Positions 7,282-14,844 of a DNA stretch of 64,000 nucleotides are shown in pieces. The notes beneath the pieces were generated by a model. The model did no database searches. It was given only the letters and a program-made list of their open reading frames with translations, and was not told the DNA's origin. The stretch comes from Halobacteriovorax marinus SJ (GTDB lineage: Bacteria > Bdellovibrionota > Bacteriovoracia > Bacteriovoracales > Bacteriovoracaceae), in assembly GCF_000210915.2 (NCBI RefSeq), contig NC_016620.1:186001-250000 (forward strand). The letters are read 5' to 3'. Each line of letters opens with the position of its first letter. Positions within the stretch are counted from its first letter, which is position 1. The translations under genes and the position numbers were made by a program.

Positions 7282-7310
7282 TTGCTTATACTCAAATATC
7301 TAGTTAAAAT
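7282..7310 (+). promoter_or_regulatory. sigma-70-type promoter
   Basis: TTGCTT (7282-7287), 17 bp, TAAAAT (7305-7310). Transcription would begin near 7317, upstream of the ribosome site AAGGA at 7336-7340. This supports an N-terminal extension of the membrane protein gene beyond the ATG at 7490. Confidence 0.5.
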
Positions 7311-7489
7311 GAGAAATATCATTTGTTTAGAATTTAAGGAATTAAGCTATCTTAAAATTTAAAAGAATTAATGCATATACTTTAGTCTTTCTTGTCTTCT
7401 TACTTACTTTTTTTACTCTAAAATTAATAGTCCACGGGGAAGTTGGTTTATTTGATTTAGAGGAAGTAAATAAGATTGAATTTATTTTC

Positions 7490-8797
7490 ATGAAGCCGGA
7501 TCTCCTTTTCTTTTTTCCTGGAGAGCATCCTGAGGGGGCATTCTTTGGGCATCCTGGCCTAAATAACTTTCTCTACTTTCTTTACTCAAGTATTTTTGGA
7601 GTTAGCCTCTTCTCTATGAGAGCTTTTTCACTAATTATCTCATGTCTCTTTGTTCTCAGCTTCTATTACTTTGTGAGTGTGACCTCGAATAGGCGAGTAG
7701 CTTTCTACTCTTCGTTGAGCTTGATGATGTTGCCGATGTTTCAGATTCAATCAATCATGTTTTTTAATGAAATGGGTTCTCTGATGTTTGCGCTGGTATC
7801 GCTTGCGCTTCTTCATCAAAAGAGACTTAAGAGTTATGCACTCTTTGGTGTTATGGCCCTCTTATTCTTAGAGAGTGCTATTGCATTCTATATTGCAATA
7901 TCTCTGATATCGATTTTTCACTTAATGAAGAAAAAGAATATGGACTATAATAAGCAAGTCCTTGGTTACAGCTTAGTTCCATCTCTTTTCCTCGTTTCAT
8001 TTTTTCTCTGTGAATATATAACCACAGGGGAGATCTCAAATCATATTACTCGCCATGTAATTTCGAATCGATTAGATAGTTCTGTCGGTTGGCTCGGTCT
8101 TATGACAGATGTCCTCCCCAGATACGCTATAACTTTCAAAGAGAACTTTTCGCCAATATTCTTATTGAGTTGTGTCTCTCTAGTGATTTATCACGTTCTC
8201 TATAAAAGAAAGAGCTGGTTTCTAATAAGTGGTGTAAAAATACTTTTTCTCCCTGCTTTGTTCTATCTACTTTTCTTTACCTTTTTCTCAGAGTTTCAAG
8301 GTGGACGTGATCTATATGTTATTTTTCTTTTTCTTATTTTCTACTTCTTTCAATATGTAGATTTGATTACATCCAGAAAACTCGTCTATGCTCTATGCCT
8401 TCTGGTTATTGCGCAAGGGTCATACTCTCGCTTGAATTCAACTGGACGATCTCACTTTCAAACATCACTTCAAGAATATCAGAGAGAAGATATATACAAA
8501 GAGTTCACAGAGAAAATTTTAGAAAAGGTGGATGATCATAAGTGTTATGTAAGTAGTAAATTCTTCTATAATAATATTTATTGTAGAAATTTCTACGGTG
8601 TACAGGAAGATATTGAACAAACAAAGAAGAAATCGACGCCCTTCTTTGTTCTTCTTTCTAAAAATGATTTAAAAAAAATTGAAGAGCTTAAAGAAATCGC
8701 CCAAAATAATAATTTAGTTTTAGAAAAGAAGGTGGTTGGGAAGCTAGAAGGAGAAACTGTAGTTGTCTACTTAGCCTCTCAGGATCAGGAGCAATAA
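7490..8797 (+). CDS. polytopic glycosyltransferase-like membrane protein
   Basis: This protein has about eight to ten hydrophobic segments and looks like the PMT/ArnT (GT-C) superfamily. The early loop HPEGAFFGHPGLNNF, where such enzymes carry a lipid-phosphosugar-handling loop, and the alternating helix pattern fit it. The residues before it would be expected to hold helix 1 and an acidic loop motif. That is exactly what the open frame upstream encodes (7346-7489: a TVFLVFLLTFFTL-like helix, then GLFDLEE). The true start is therefore probably earlier, near 7349, but that stretch has no ATG, GTG or TTG; ATC (7349) lies 8 nt after AAGGA. From the ATG at 7490 the product is 435 residues. Substrate unknown; the family call is moderate. 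Confidence 0.65.
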   Translation: MKPDLLFFFPGEHPEGAFFGHPGLNNFLYFLYSSIFGVSLFSMRAFSLIISCLFVLSFYYFVSVTSNRRVAFYSSLSLMMLPMFQIQSIMFFNEMGSLMFALVSLALLHQKRLKSYALFGVMALLFLESAIAFYIAISLISIFHLMKKKNMDYNKQVLGYSLVPSLFLVSFFLCEYITTGEISNHITRHVISNRLDSSVGWLGLMTDVLPRYAITFKENFSPIFLLSCVSLVIYHVLYKRKSWFLISGVKILFLPALFYLLFFTFFSEFQGGRDLYVIFLFLIFYFFQYVDLITSRKLVYALCLLVIAQGSYSRLNSTGRSHFQTSLQEYQREDIYKEFTEKILEKVDDHKCYVSSKFFYNNIYCRNFYGVQEDIEQTKKKSTPFFVLLSKNDLKKIEELKEIAQNNNLVLEKKVVGKLEGETVVVYLASQDQEQ

Positions 8798-8800
8798 AAA

Positions 8801-8820
8801 AGGGAGCCTAGAAGCTCCCT
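8801..8820. terminator. bidirectional terminator between converging genes
   Basis: AGGGAGC (8801-8807) pairs with GCTCCCT (8814-8820). Six A residues stand just before it, so on the minus strand the stem is followed by T6 and ends lon transcripts. On the plus strand only a short TTCT follows. Confidence 0.85.
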
Positions 8821-8825
8821 TTCTA

Positions 8826-11243
8826 TTATGCTGCTACTGGTGGTAGCGTATTTTTACTTTGTTTTCTCTTTGGCTTTTCGCTCTTCTTTTTCCATCCAAC
8901 AAGAGCAACTTCAAGTACCTCATCAATTGACTTTACAGGTACAAAGTTAAGCTTCTTTCTATATTCCTCAGGAATGTCGATAAGATCTTTCTTATTTTTC
9001 CAAGGAATAATGATTGTCTTAATATTCATTCTCATGGCCGCAAGAGCTTTTTCTTTTAGTCCACCGATTGGGAGAACTTTTCCAGTAAGAGTAATCTCTC
9101 CAGTCATGGCAACTTCTTTACTTACAGGAGTGTCTGTGAGTAGAGAAACTATTGTTGTTGCAAGCGTAATACCTGCACTCGGTCCATCTTTAGGAGTTGC
9201 TCCTGCTGGAAGGTGAATGTGAATCTCATTCTCTTCAAAAGCACTCTCACTTACACCTAGCTCACTTGCTCTACTTCTAATATAGCCAATAGCTGTTTGA
9301 GCTGACTCTTTCATCACATCGCCCAGCTGACCAGTTAGAGTAAGACCTTTTCCTTTCATCTTAGTTGACTCGATATAGAGAATCTCTCCACCATGAGCTG
9401 TCCAAGCAAGACCTGTTGCTACTCCAACTTCATCGTACTCTTTTTCATCTTCCTTCGTGTAGATTGGAGGACCAAGTAGAGTTTCAACTTCATTTGGAAT
9501 AATTTGAGTTTTAGTTACTTCGCCTTTAGCTATCTTAGTGGCCACTTTTCTACAAAGAGCACCAATTCTTCTTTCAAGATTTCTAAGACCTGCTTCTGAA
9601 GTGAAGTTCTTAATAACTGTTTGAACACCTTCATCGGTAAATTCAATGTGCTCATCAGTAATTCCATTCTCATTCATTTGCTTTGGAATAAGATATTTCT
9701 TCGTAATCGCAACCTTTTCTTCTTGAGTATATCCAGAAAGGTTTAGCACTTCCATTCTATCTCTAAGTGGCCCTGGAATATTTTCTAGGACATTTGAAGT
9801 TGCAATAAACATCACATTTGATAGATCAAATGGAACATTTAGATAGTGATCTCTAAAGTTCATATTTTGCTCTGGATCGAGAACTTCTAGAAGCGCACTC
9901 GATGGGTCTCCCTTGAAGTCTCCGCCAAGCTTATCTACTTCATCTAGTAGAATGACAGGATTATTTGTTTTTGCTTGCTTAAGTGCCTGGATAAAACGAC
10001 CTGGCATTGAACCAACATATGTTCTTCTATGTCCTCTTATCTCCGCTTCGTCTTTTACACCACCAAGAGCAATTCTTACAAACTCTCTTCCTGTGGCCTT
10101 GGCAATAGACTTCCCAAGAGACGTTTTACCAACACCTGGAGGTCCTGAAAAACATAGGATTGGTCCCTTCATCTTTCCGTCTTTTAACTTTCTAACGGCA
10201 AGGTATTCTAAAATTCTTTCTTTAACTTTATCGAGGTCAAAGTGATCCTCGTCCAAAATAGCCTGAGCTTCTTCAAGGTCATAAACCTCATCAGATGTCG
10301 CCGACCAAGGAAGGTCTGTAAGCCATTCAAGATAAGATCTAAGAATACTAGATTCTGAAGAATCTGGGTGCATCTTCTCTAATCTTTGAAGTTGCTTCAT
10401 CGCTTCTTTTTCAGCTTCTTCAGGCATTTTACAAGCGTTAATTTTATTTCTAAATTCTTCAAACTCATCTTCTGGTTGTTCTGAGTTTTCATCACCTAGT
10501 TCACTTTTAATGGCCTTGATTTGTTCTCTTAAGAAGTATTCCTTTTGAGATTTATTGATTTCATCTTTTGCAACGTGCTTAATTTTTTGTTGCATGGCCA
10601 ATATTTCTAATTCTCTTGAGAGAATGTCATTAATTTTATGTAGTCTTTCAACAGGATCAAGAACTTCAAGAATCATCTGTGCTTCACCTACGTGAAGGTT
10701 GAGATTTGAAGCAACTAAGTCTGCCAGTCTTCCCGGGTCTTGAATATCTTCAAGTACCATTAAAATATCTGGTGAGAGAACTTTACCAAGAGTAATAACT
10801 CTTTCTAGTTGTTCTCTAATATTTCTCATGAGTGCATTAACAGCAACTGCTCCAGACTCAACGGCAACGTCTTCTACTTTGGCAACTTTTGTTACGAAGA
10901 ACGGTTCCGTTTGATCAAAGTTTAGAATTCTAGCTTTAGATAAACCTTGAACTAAAATTTTAATTCTTCCATCAGGGAGCTTTCTCATTCTCATGATCAT
11001 TGCTACAGTACCCAATTCATAAATTTCAGATGGCTCAGGCATTTCTGCTGTAATATCTTTTTGACTTGCTAGAAGGATTAATCTATCCGTCTTATTTAGA
11101 GCATGTTCTACGGCCTGAATTGATGACTCTCTACCAACAAATAAAGGTAGGATCATAAATGGGTAAACAACAATATCTCTAATCGGTAGGAGGGGAAGCT
11201 CTTCTTTGAACTCAATATTTTCACCCTCGTAGTTAGTAACCAT
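8826..11243 (-). CDS. lon: ATP-dependent protease Lon
   Basis: This is an 805-residue LonA protease, which unfolds and degrades misfolded and regulatory proteins in the cytoplasm. Domains in order: the N-terminal substrate-binding domain (from about residue 14, LPLLPIRDIVVYPFM), a coiled region, an AAA+ module with Walker A GPPGVGKT (367-374) and Walker B ILLDEVDK (431-438), and the protease domain. The catalytic dyad is S689 (DGPSAG) and K732, at the same spacing as E. coli S679/K722. The ATG has AGGAGA before it. It stands alone, with its own promoter (11325-11353) and terminator. A Lys/Pro-rich tail closes the protein. Confidence 0.98.
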   Translation of the reverse strand: MVTNYEGENIEFKEELPLLPIRDIVVYPFMILPLFVGRESSIQAVEHALNKTDRLILLASQKDITAEMPEPSEIYELGTVAMIMRMRKLPDGRIKILVQGLSKARILNFDQTEPFFVTKVAKVEDVAVESGAVAVNALMRNIREQLERVITLGKVLSPDILMVLEDIQDPGRLADLVASNLNLHVGEAQMILEVLDPVERLHKINDILSRELEILAMQQKIKHVAKDEINKSQKEYFLREQIKAIKSELGDENSEQPEDEFEEFRNKINACKMPEEAEKEAMKQLQRLEKMHPDSSESSILRSYLEWLTDLPWSATSDEVYDLEEAQAILDEDHFDLDKVKERILEYLAVRKLKDGKMKGPILCFSGPPGVGKTSLGKSIAKATGREFVRIALGGVKDEAEIRGHRRTYVGSMPGRFIQALKQAKTNNPVILLDEVDKLGGDFKGDPSSALLEVLDPEQNMNFRDHYLNVPFDLSNVMFIATSNVLENIPGPLRDRMEVLNLSGYTQEEKVAITKKYLIPKQMNENGITDEHIEFTDEGVQTVIKNFTSEAGLRNLERRIGALCRKVATKIAKGEVTKTQIIPNEVETLLGPPIYTKEDEKEYDEVGVATGLAWTAHGGEILYIESTKMKGKGLTLTGQLGDVMKESAQTAIGYIRSRASELGVSESAFEENEIHIHLPAGATPKDGPSAGITLATTIVSLLTDTPVSKEVAMTGEITLTGKVLPIGGLKEKALAAMRMNIKTIIIPWKNKKDLIDIPEEYRKKLNFVPVKSIDEVLEVALVGWKKKSEKPKRKQSKNTLPPVAA

Positions 11244-11296
11244 ATATTCTCCTTCAGATGGTCTTTTTGAACCTTACTTCTTTCACTCAAATCATC

Positions 11297-11309
11297 GGGA
11301 ATAATTCCC
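11297..11309. promoter_or_regulatory. palindrome in the lon 5' leader
   Basis: GGGAAT-A-ATTCCC is a perfect 6-1-6 inverted repeat. It lies at about +10 to +22 relative to the lon start predicted from the promoter at 11325-11353, a position that suits an operator. The regulator is unknown. Confidence 0.35.
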
Positions 11310-11324
11310 TAAGTCTTTAAACTT

Positions 11325-11353
11325 TTTATAATTTTTGGTATATTTTTTTTCAA
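11325..11353 (-). promoter_or_regulatory. sigma-70 promoter of lon
   Basis: On the minus strand, TTGAAA (11353-11348), 17 bp, TATAAA (11330-11325). Transcription would start near 11318, giving a leader of about 75 nt. It is a good housekeeping match, and I saw no clear sigma-32-type promoter. The rest of the 238 bp lon-glmU gap is AT-rich; nothing convincing was seen for glmU. Confidence 0.7.
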
Positions 11354-11481
11354 TTATTTAAGTAACTTACTCAGGTACTGACCCAAAGTTGGTAACTTAG
11401 AGTGCGTACTAATGCGAATTGATCGGATGTTTCAAATATGCGATCATTTCACTCTAGTTCTATTTTAGATAAAGGATATTT

Positions 11482-12882
11482 ATGAAATATGAAGTTGGAA
11501 CGGTAATTCTTTCCGCGGGAGCAGGGACTCGTATGAATCTCAATGTTCCTAAGCCTTTAGCTCCTTTTATGGGAGATTGCTTAGTGGATTACCCTCTGAG
11601 AGCAAGTGTTGCAATGATGAATACGGTAGCACCATCTAAGAATTTAATTGGGCTCGTAACAGGTCACGGTAGGGACTTAGTTGAGAATTATATAAATAAA
11701 AACTATAAGAATGAGAATATTTCTTATGCTTTCCAGAAAGAACAATTGGGTACGGCCCATGCTCTAAGATGCTACTTTGACCAAATTGAAGACTCTAAGA
11801 ATTGTGAGTATACAATGGTCCTTTGTGCAGATACACCTCTTATTGAAGAGGCTTCTCTTTTGCACCTTTATAATGAATTAAAGAATAAGGGACTCGATGG
11901 AGTCGCCGCGACGTTTTCTGTTTCTGCGCCAAAGGGCTATGGGAGAATTATTCGCTCAGAGGATAAGGGATTCCATATTGTGGAAGAAAAGGATGCTAAT
12001 GAGCAAGAGAGAAGAGTGCAGGAAGTAAACTCTGGAGTCTACGTTCTAAAGACTTCATTTATTCTTGAGCACCTTTACTCAATCGATTCAGAGAATAAAG
12101 CGGGAGAGTTCTATTTAACTGACCTCTTCAAAGACGAATTCAATGTTGCACCTATTTTGTTTGATGATGCTTCATCTTTTCTTGGAGTAAATAACCTAGA
12201 GCAACTAGAGAAGTCAGAAACAATAATGAGAAGACGAATTGCAACAGCTCTAAGAGTAAAGGGCGTGCGCTTCGTTGATGCAAGACATACTTATATAAAT
12301 ACGCAGAAAATTGGTCGAGGAAGCTTTATACATCCCTATGTAAATATCGATGAAAAAAGTGAGATCGGCGAAAACGTAACAATAGAGCCTGGATGTATTA
12401 TTATCAATTCAAAAATTGAAGATGGTGCTCATGTAAAGGCCTACTCACACTTAGAAGAAGTAGTGCTTAGAAATAGTTCTATTGTGGGACCATATGCGCG
12501 ATTGAGACCAGGTGCAGATATTGGCCCAGAGTCTAAGATTGGAAATTTTGTAGAAATTAAAAAGTCTAAGCTAGATAGGGGCGTGAAAGTCTCTCACCTT
12601 AGTTATGTTGGTGATGCTGAAATTGGTGAAGAAACGAATATTGGTTGTGGATTTATCACATGTAATTATGACGGAGCTAATAAGCACAAAACTGTCATTG
12701 GCAAAAAAAGCTTTATCGGATCAGACTCTCAAACAGTGGCACCAGTCAATATTGGAGATGAGTGTTTTGTGGCTAGTGGGTCAACGGTAACTCACGATAT
12801 GAGTGATGGAAGTTTTGCCATTTCAAGGACAAAACAAGTTACAAAAGAGAATATGGCCAAGCGCTTCTTAAAATCGAAGTAG
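11482..12882 (+). CDS. glmU: bifunctional GlmU: GlcNAc-1-P uridylyltransferase / GlcN-1-P acetyltransferase
   Basis: This 466-residue enzyme makes UDP-GlcNAc for peptidoglycan and lipopolysaccharide. The N-terminal pyrophosphorylase domain opens with LSAGAGTRM (nucleotide binding) and VPKPLAP, and has QLGTAHA and CADTPL. From about residue 265 a left-handed beta-helix of hexapeptide repeats forms the acetyltransferase, with the conserved RLRPGADIG, NFVEIKKS and NYDGANKHKT segments. Length is normal. The ATG has AAAGGA before it. glmS follows 137 bp downstream, so two consecutive steps of amino-sugar synthesis sit side by side, separated by a hairpin at 12901-12929. Confidence 0.97.
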   Translation: MKYEVGTVILSAGAGTRMNLNVPKPLAPFMGDCLVDYPLRASVAMMNTVAPSKNLIGLVTGHGRDLVENYINKNYKNENISYAFQKEQLGTAHALRCYFDQIEDSKNCEYTMVLCADTPLIEEASLLHLYNELKNKGLDGVAATFSVSAPKGYGRIIRSEDKGFHIVEEKDANEQERRVQEVNSGVYVLKTSFILEHLYSIDSENKAGEFYLTDLFKDEFNVAPILFDDASSFLGVNNLEQLEKSETIMRRRIATALRVKGVRFVDARHTYINTQKIGRGSFIHPYVNIDEKSEIGENVTIEPGCIIINSKIEDGAHVKAYSHLEEVVLRNSSIVGPYARLRPGADIGPESKIGNFVEIKKSKLDRGVKVSHLSYVGDAEIGEETNIGCGFITCNYDGANKHKTVIGKKSFIGSDSQTVAPVNIGDECFVASGSTVTHDMSDGSFAISRTKQVTKENMAKRFLKSK

Positions 12883-12900
12883 ATATTCCTTTTTTTAGTT

Positions 12901-12929
12901 CTGTAAAGGCGATTTAGGCTCCTTTACAG
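12901..12929 (+). other. long hairpin between glmU and glmS
   Basis: CTGTAAAGG (12901-12909) pairs perfectly with CCTTTACAG (12921-12929) over an 11 nt loop. Seven T residues lie before it, not after, so it is not a classic terminator. It could be a processing or regulatory stem separating glmU from glmS. Confidence 0.45.
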
Positions 12930-13019
12930 GGCTTCATTATTGGCAAAGGGCCTTCCCGAGTGTTATCTTTCTACAGTTAGAATTTATTGAACTGTGCACT
13001 GCGCACTGAAGGAATATAT

Positions 13020-14843
13020 ATGTGTGGAATTGTAGGTCATATTGGTCCAAAAGATTCAGTTGATATTGTTTTAGAAGGTTTGAGAAGACTTGAGTATAGA
13101 GGCTATGACTCAGCAGGTGTGAGCTTTATTGATGAATCAAATAATCTTCAAATTTTTAAGAAGAGCGGAAAGTTAGATAATCTAAAATCTACTTTAGAGG
13201 GAAAGGATTACACTGCGAGAATGTGTATTGGTCATACAAGATGGGCCACTCACGGAGAAGTGAATGATACAAATTCGCATCCACATATGAAAGATCATAT
13301 TTCAATTGTTCACAATGGAATTATTGAAAATGCAGCGTCACTTAGAAAAGAGCTGGCTGCTGGCGGATATGAATTTCAATCTGATACTGACTCTGAAGTT
13401 TTCCTTTCTCTACTAACGAGAGAGCTTGCTTCCGGTAAGAGTTTCAAGCAGGCCATGTTAGATAGTTTCTCTTTAGTTGAAGGTAACTCAGCATTTGTTG
13501 TTCTTAATCAAGATGTCTTAGAAATTATGGCCATCAAAAAAGGTGCACCATTAGTTTGTGGAATTAATGAAATAGATTCAGAGGCCTTTGTATCTTCTGA
13601 TCCATACGCACTAGCTGGAATGGCGTCACAGCTCTACTTCCCGGCGGATAATGTTCTTTGTCACTTGAGTGCGAAGAATAAGAATTTAATTAACTTCTAC
13701 GACGATAAGGGTGAGCCAACTGACAAGTACATGTCTAAGAAGCAAGATATGTCTGTAGGTCCAACTGATAAAGGTGACTTTGAGCACTTCATGTTAAAAG
13801 AAATTCATGAGCAACCAGAGCTTATTAGATCTTTAACTCAATTCTATTTCCACGGAGAAGGTTTAGAGAGTCTTAAAAAAGCGGGTAGCTTCAAACCTAG
13901 TAAGTTCCATATGACAGCTTGTGGGACTGCTTACTATGCAGGACTTTTAATTAGAGACTTTCTTGAAACATATAATAAAATTCCATGTGCACCAGAGCTT
14001 GCCAGTGAGTTTAGATATAGAAACCCACTTTTAATTGAAGGTGAAAGTGGTTTATTCATCTCTCAATCAGGGGAGACAGCAGATACTTTAGCGGCTCAAG
14101 AGCTATGTACTGAAAGTAAGTTAAAAACTCTATCTATAGTAAACGTAGATGGATCAACTCTATTTAGAAATTGTGACAATAACCTCTTGATTAGAGCAGG
14201 TATTGAGATCGGTGTGGCCTCTACGAAGGCCTTTACTCAACAAGTTCTTACTGGACGACTACTTTCTCTTGCTTTAAGTGACGAACTAAGCGAAGAGTCT
14301 AAGAGAGTAAAGTTAACTTCTAAGTTCTCTCTACTTGCTGAGAAAATTGATCACCTTATTTCAAGATCAAAAGAAATCAAAGATATTGCAGAGTCTGTTT
14401 ATAATCATAAAGGTTTCTTCTATACGGGAAGAGGTATTTACTATCCAGTCGCTCTAGAAGGAGCATTAAAGTTAAAAGAAATCGCTTACGTACACGCTGA
14501 AGGTTATGCCGCTGGTGAATTGAAGCACGGGCCTATCGCGATGATTGATGAGGACATGGTTAATGTTGCTCTAGTAGGACCAGAGTTATTTGAAAAGACA
14601 GTTTCAAATATTCAAGAAATCAAAGCGAGAAAGGGCGTTATTTTAACAATCGGTCCTAAAGACCACGAAGAGTTGGAAGAGTTATCTGATTACTACTTTG
14701 GTATTGATTTTGATGGACTTGAAGAGCTCTCTCCAATTTATATAAATATTGTAAATCAATTACTTGCTTACTATATCGCCAAATATAAAGGGACAGATAT
14801 TGATAAGCCGAGAAATTTAGCAAAATCTGTAACGGTTGAATAG
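13020..14843 (+). CDS. glmS: glutamine-fructose-6-phosphate aminotransferase GlmS
   Basis: This 607-residue enzyme converts fructose-6-phosphate and glutamine to glucosamine-6-phosphate, the first step of amino-sugar synthesis. The start at 13020 is fixed by biology and sequence: it gives MCGIVG, whose Cys becomes the N-terminal glutaminase nucleophile, and GAAGGAA (13007-13013) is the ribosome site. The GATase-2 domain has RWATHG and NGIIEN. Two SIS domains follow, with TACGTAYY, SQSGETADT and GVASTKAFT, and the C-terminus DKPRNLAKSVTVE is the usual closing stretch. I see no glmS ribozyme-like core upstream, only a hairpin. Confidence 0.98.
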   Translation: MCGIVGHIGPKDSVDIVLEGLRRLEYRGYDSAGVSFIDESNNLQIFKKSGKLDNLKSTLEGKDYTARMCIGHTRWATHGEVNDTNSHPHMKDHISIVHNGIIENAASLRKELAAGGYEFQSDTDSEVFLSLLTRELASGKSFKQAMLDSFSLVEGNSAFVVLNQDVLEIMAIKKGAPLVCGINEIDSEAFVSSDPYALAGMASQLYFPADNVLCHLSAKNKNLINFYDDKGEPTDKYMSKKQDMSVGPTDKGDFEHFMLKEIHEQPELIRSLTQFYFHGEGLESLKKAGSFKPSKFHMTACGTAYYAGLLIRDFLETYNKIPCAPELASEFRYRNPLLIEGESGLFISQSGETADTLAAQELCTESKLKTLSIVNVDGSTLFRNCDNNLLIRAGIEIGVASTKAFTQQVLTGRLLSLALSDELSEESKRVKLTSKFSLLAEKIDHLISRSKEIKDIAESVYNHKGFFYTGRGIYYPVALEGALKLKEIAYVHAEGYAAGELKHGPIAMIDEDMVNVALVGPELFEKTVSNIQEIKARKGVILTIGPKDHEELEELSDYYFGIDFDGLEELSPIYINIVNQLLAYYIAKYKGTDIDKPRNLAKSVTVE

Positions 14844-14844
14844 A

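Noticed and set aside
8974-10245. Plus-strand open frames inside lon
   Set aside because: They are antisense shadows of the strongly conserved lon gene and have no ribosome site.
12883-13019. glmS ribozyme before glmS
   Set aside because: Only one simple hairpin is seen. The conserved ribozyme core and its pseudoknots are not recognisable, and the class is known from Firmicutes.
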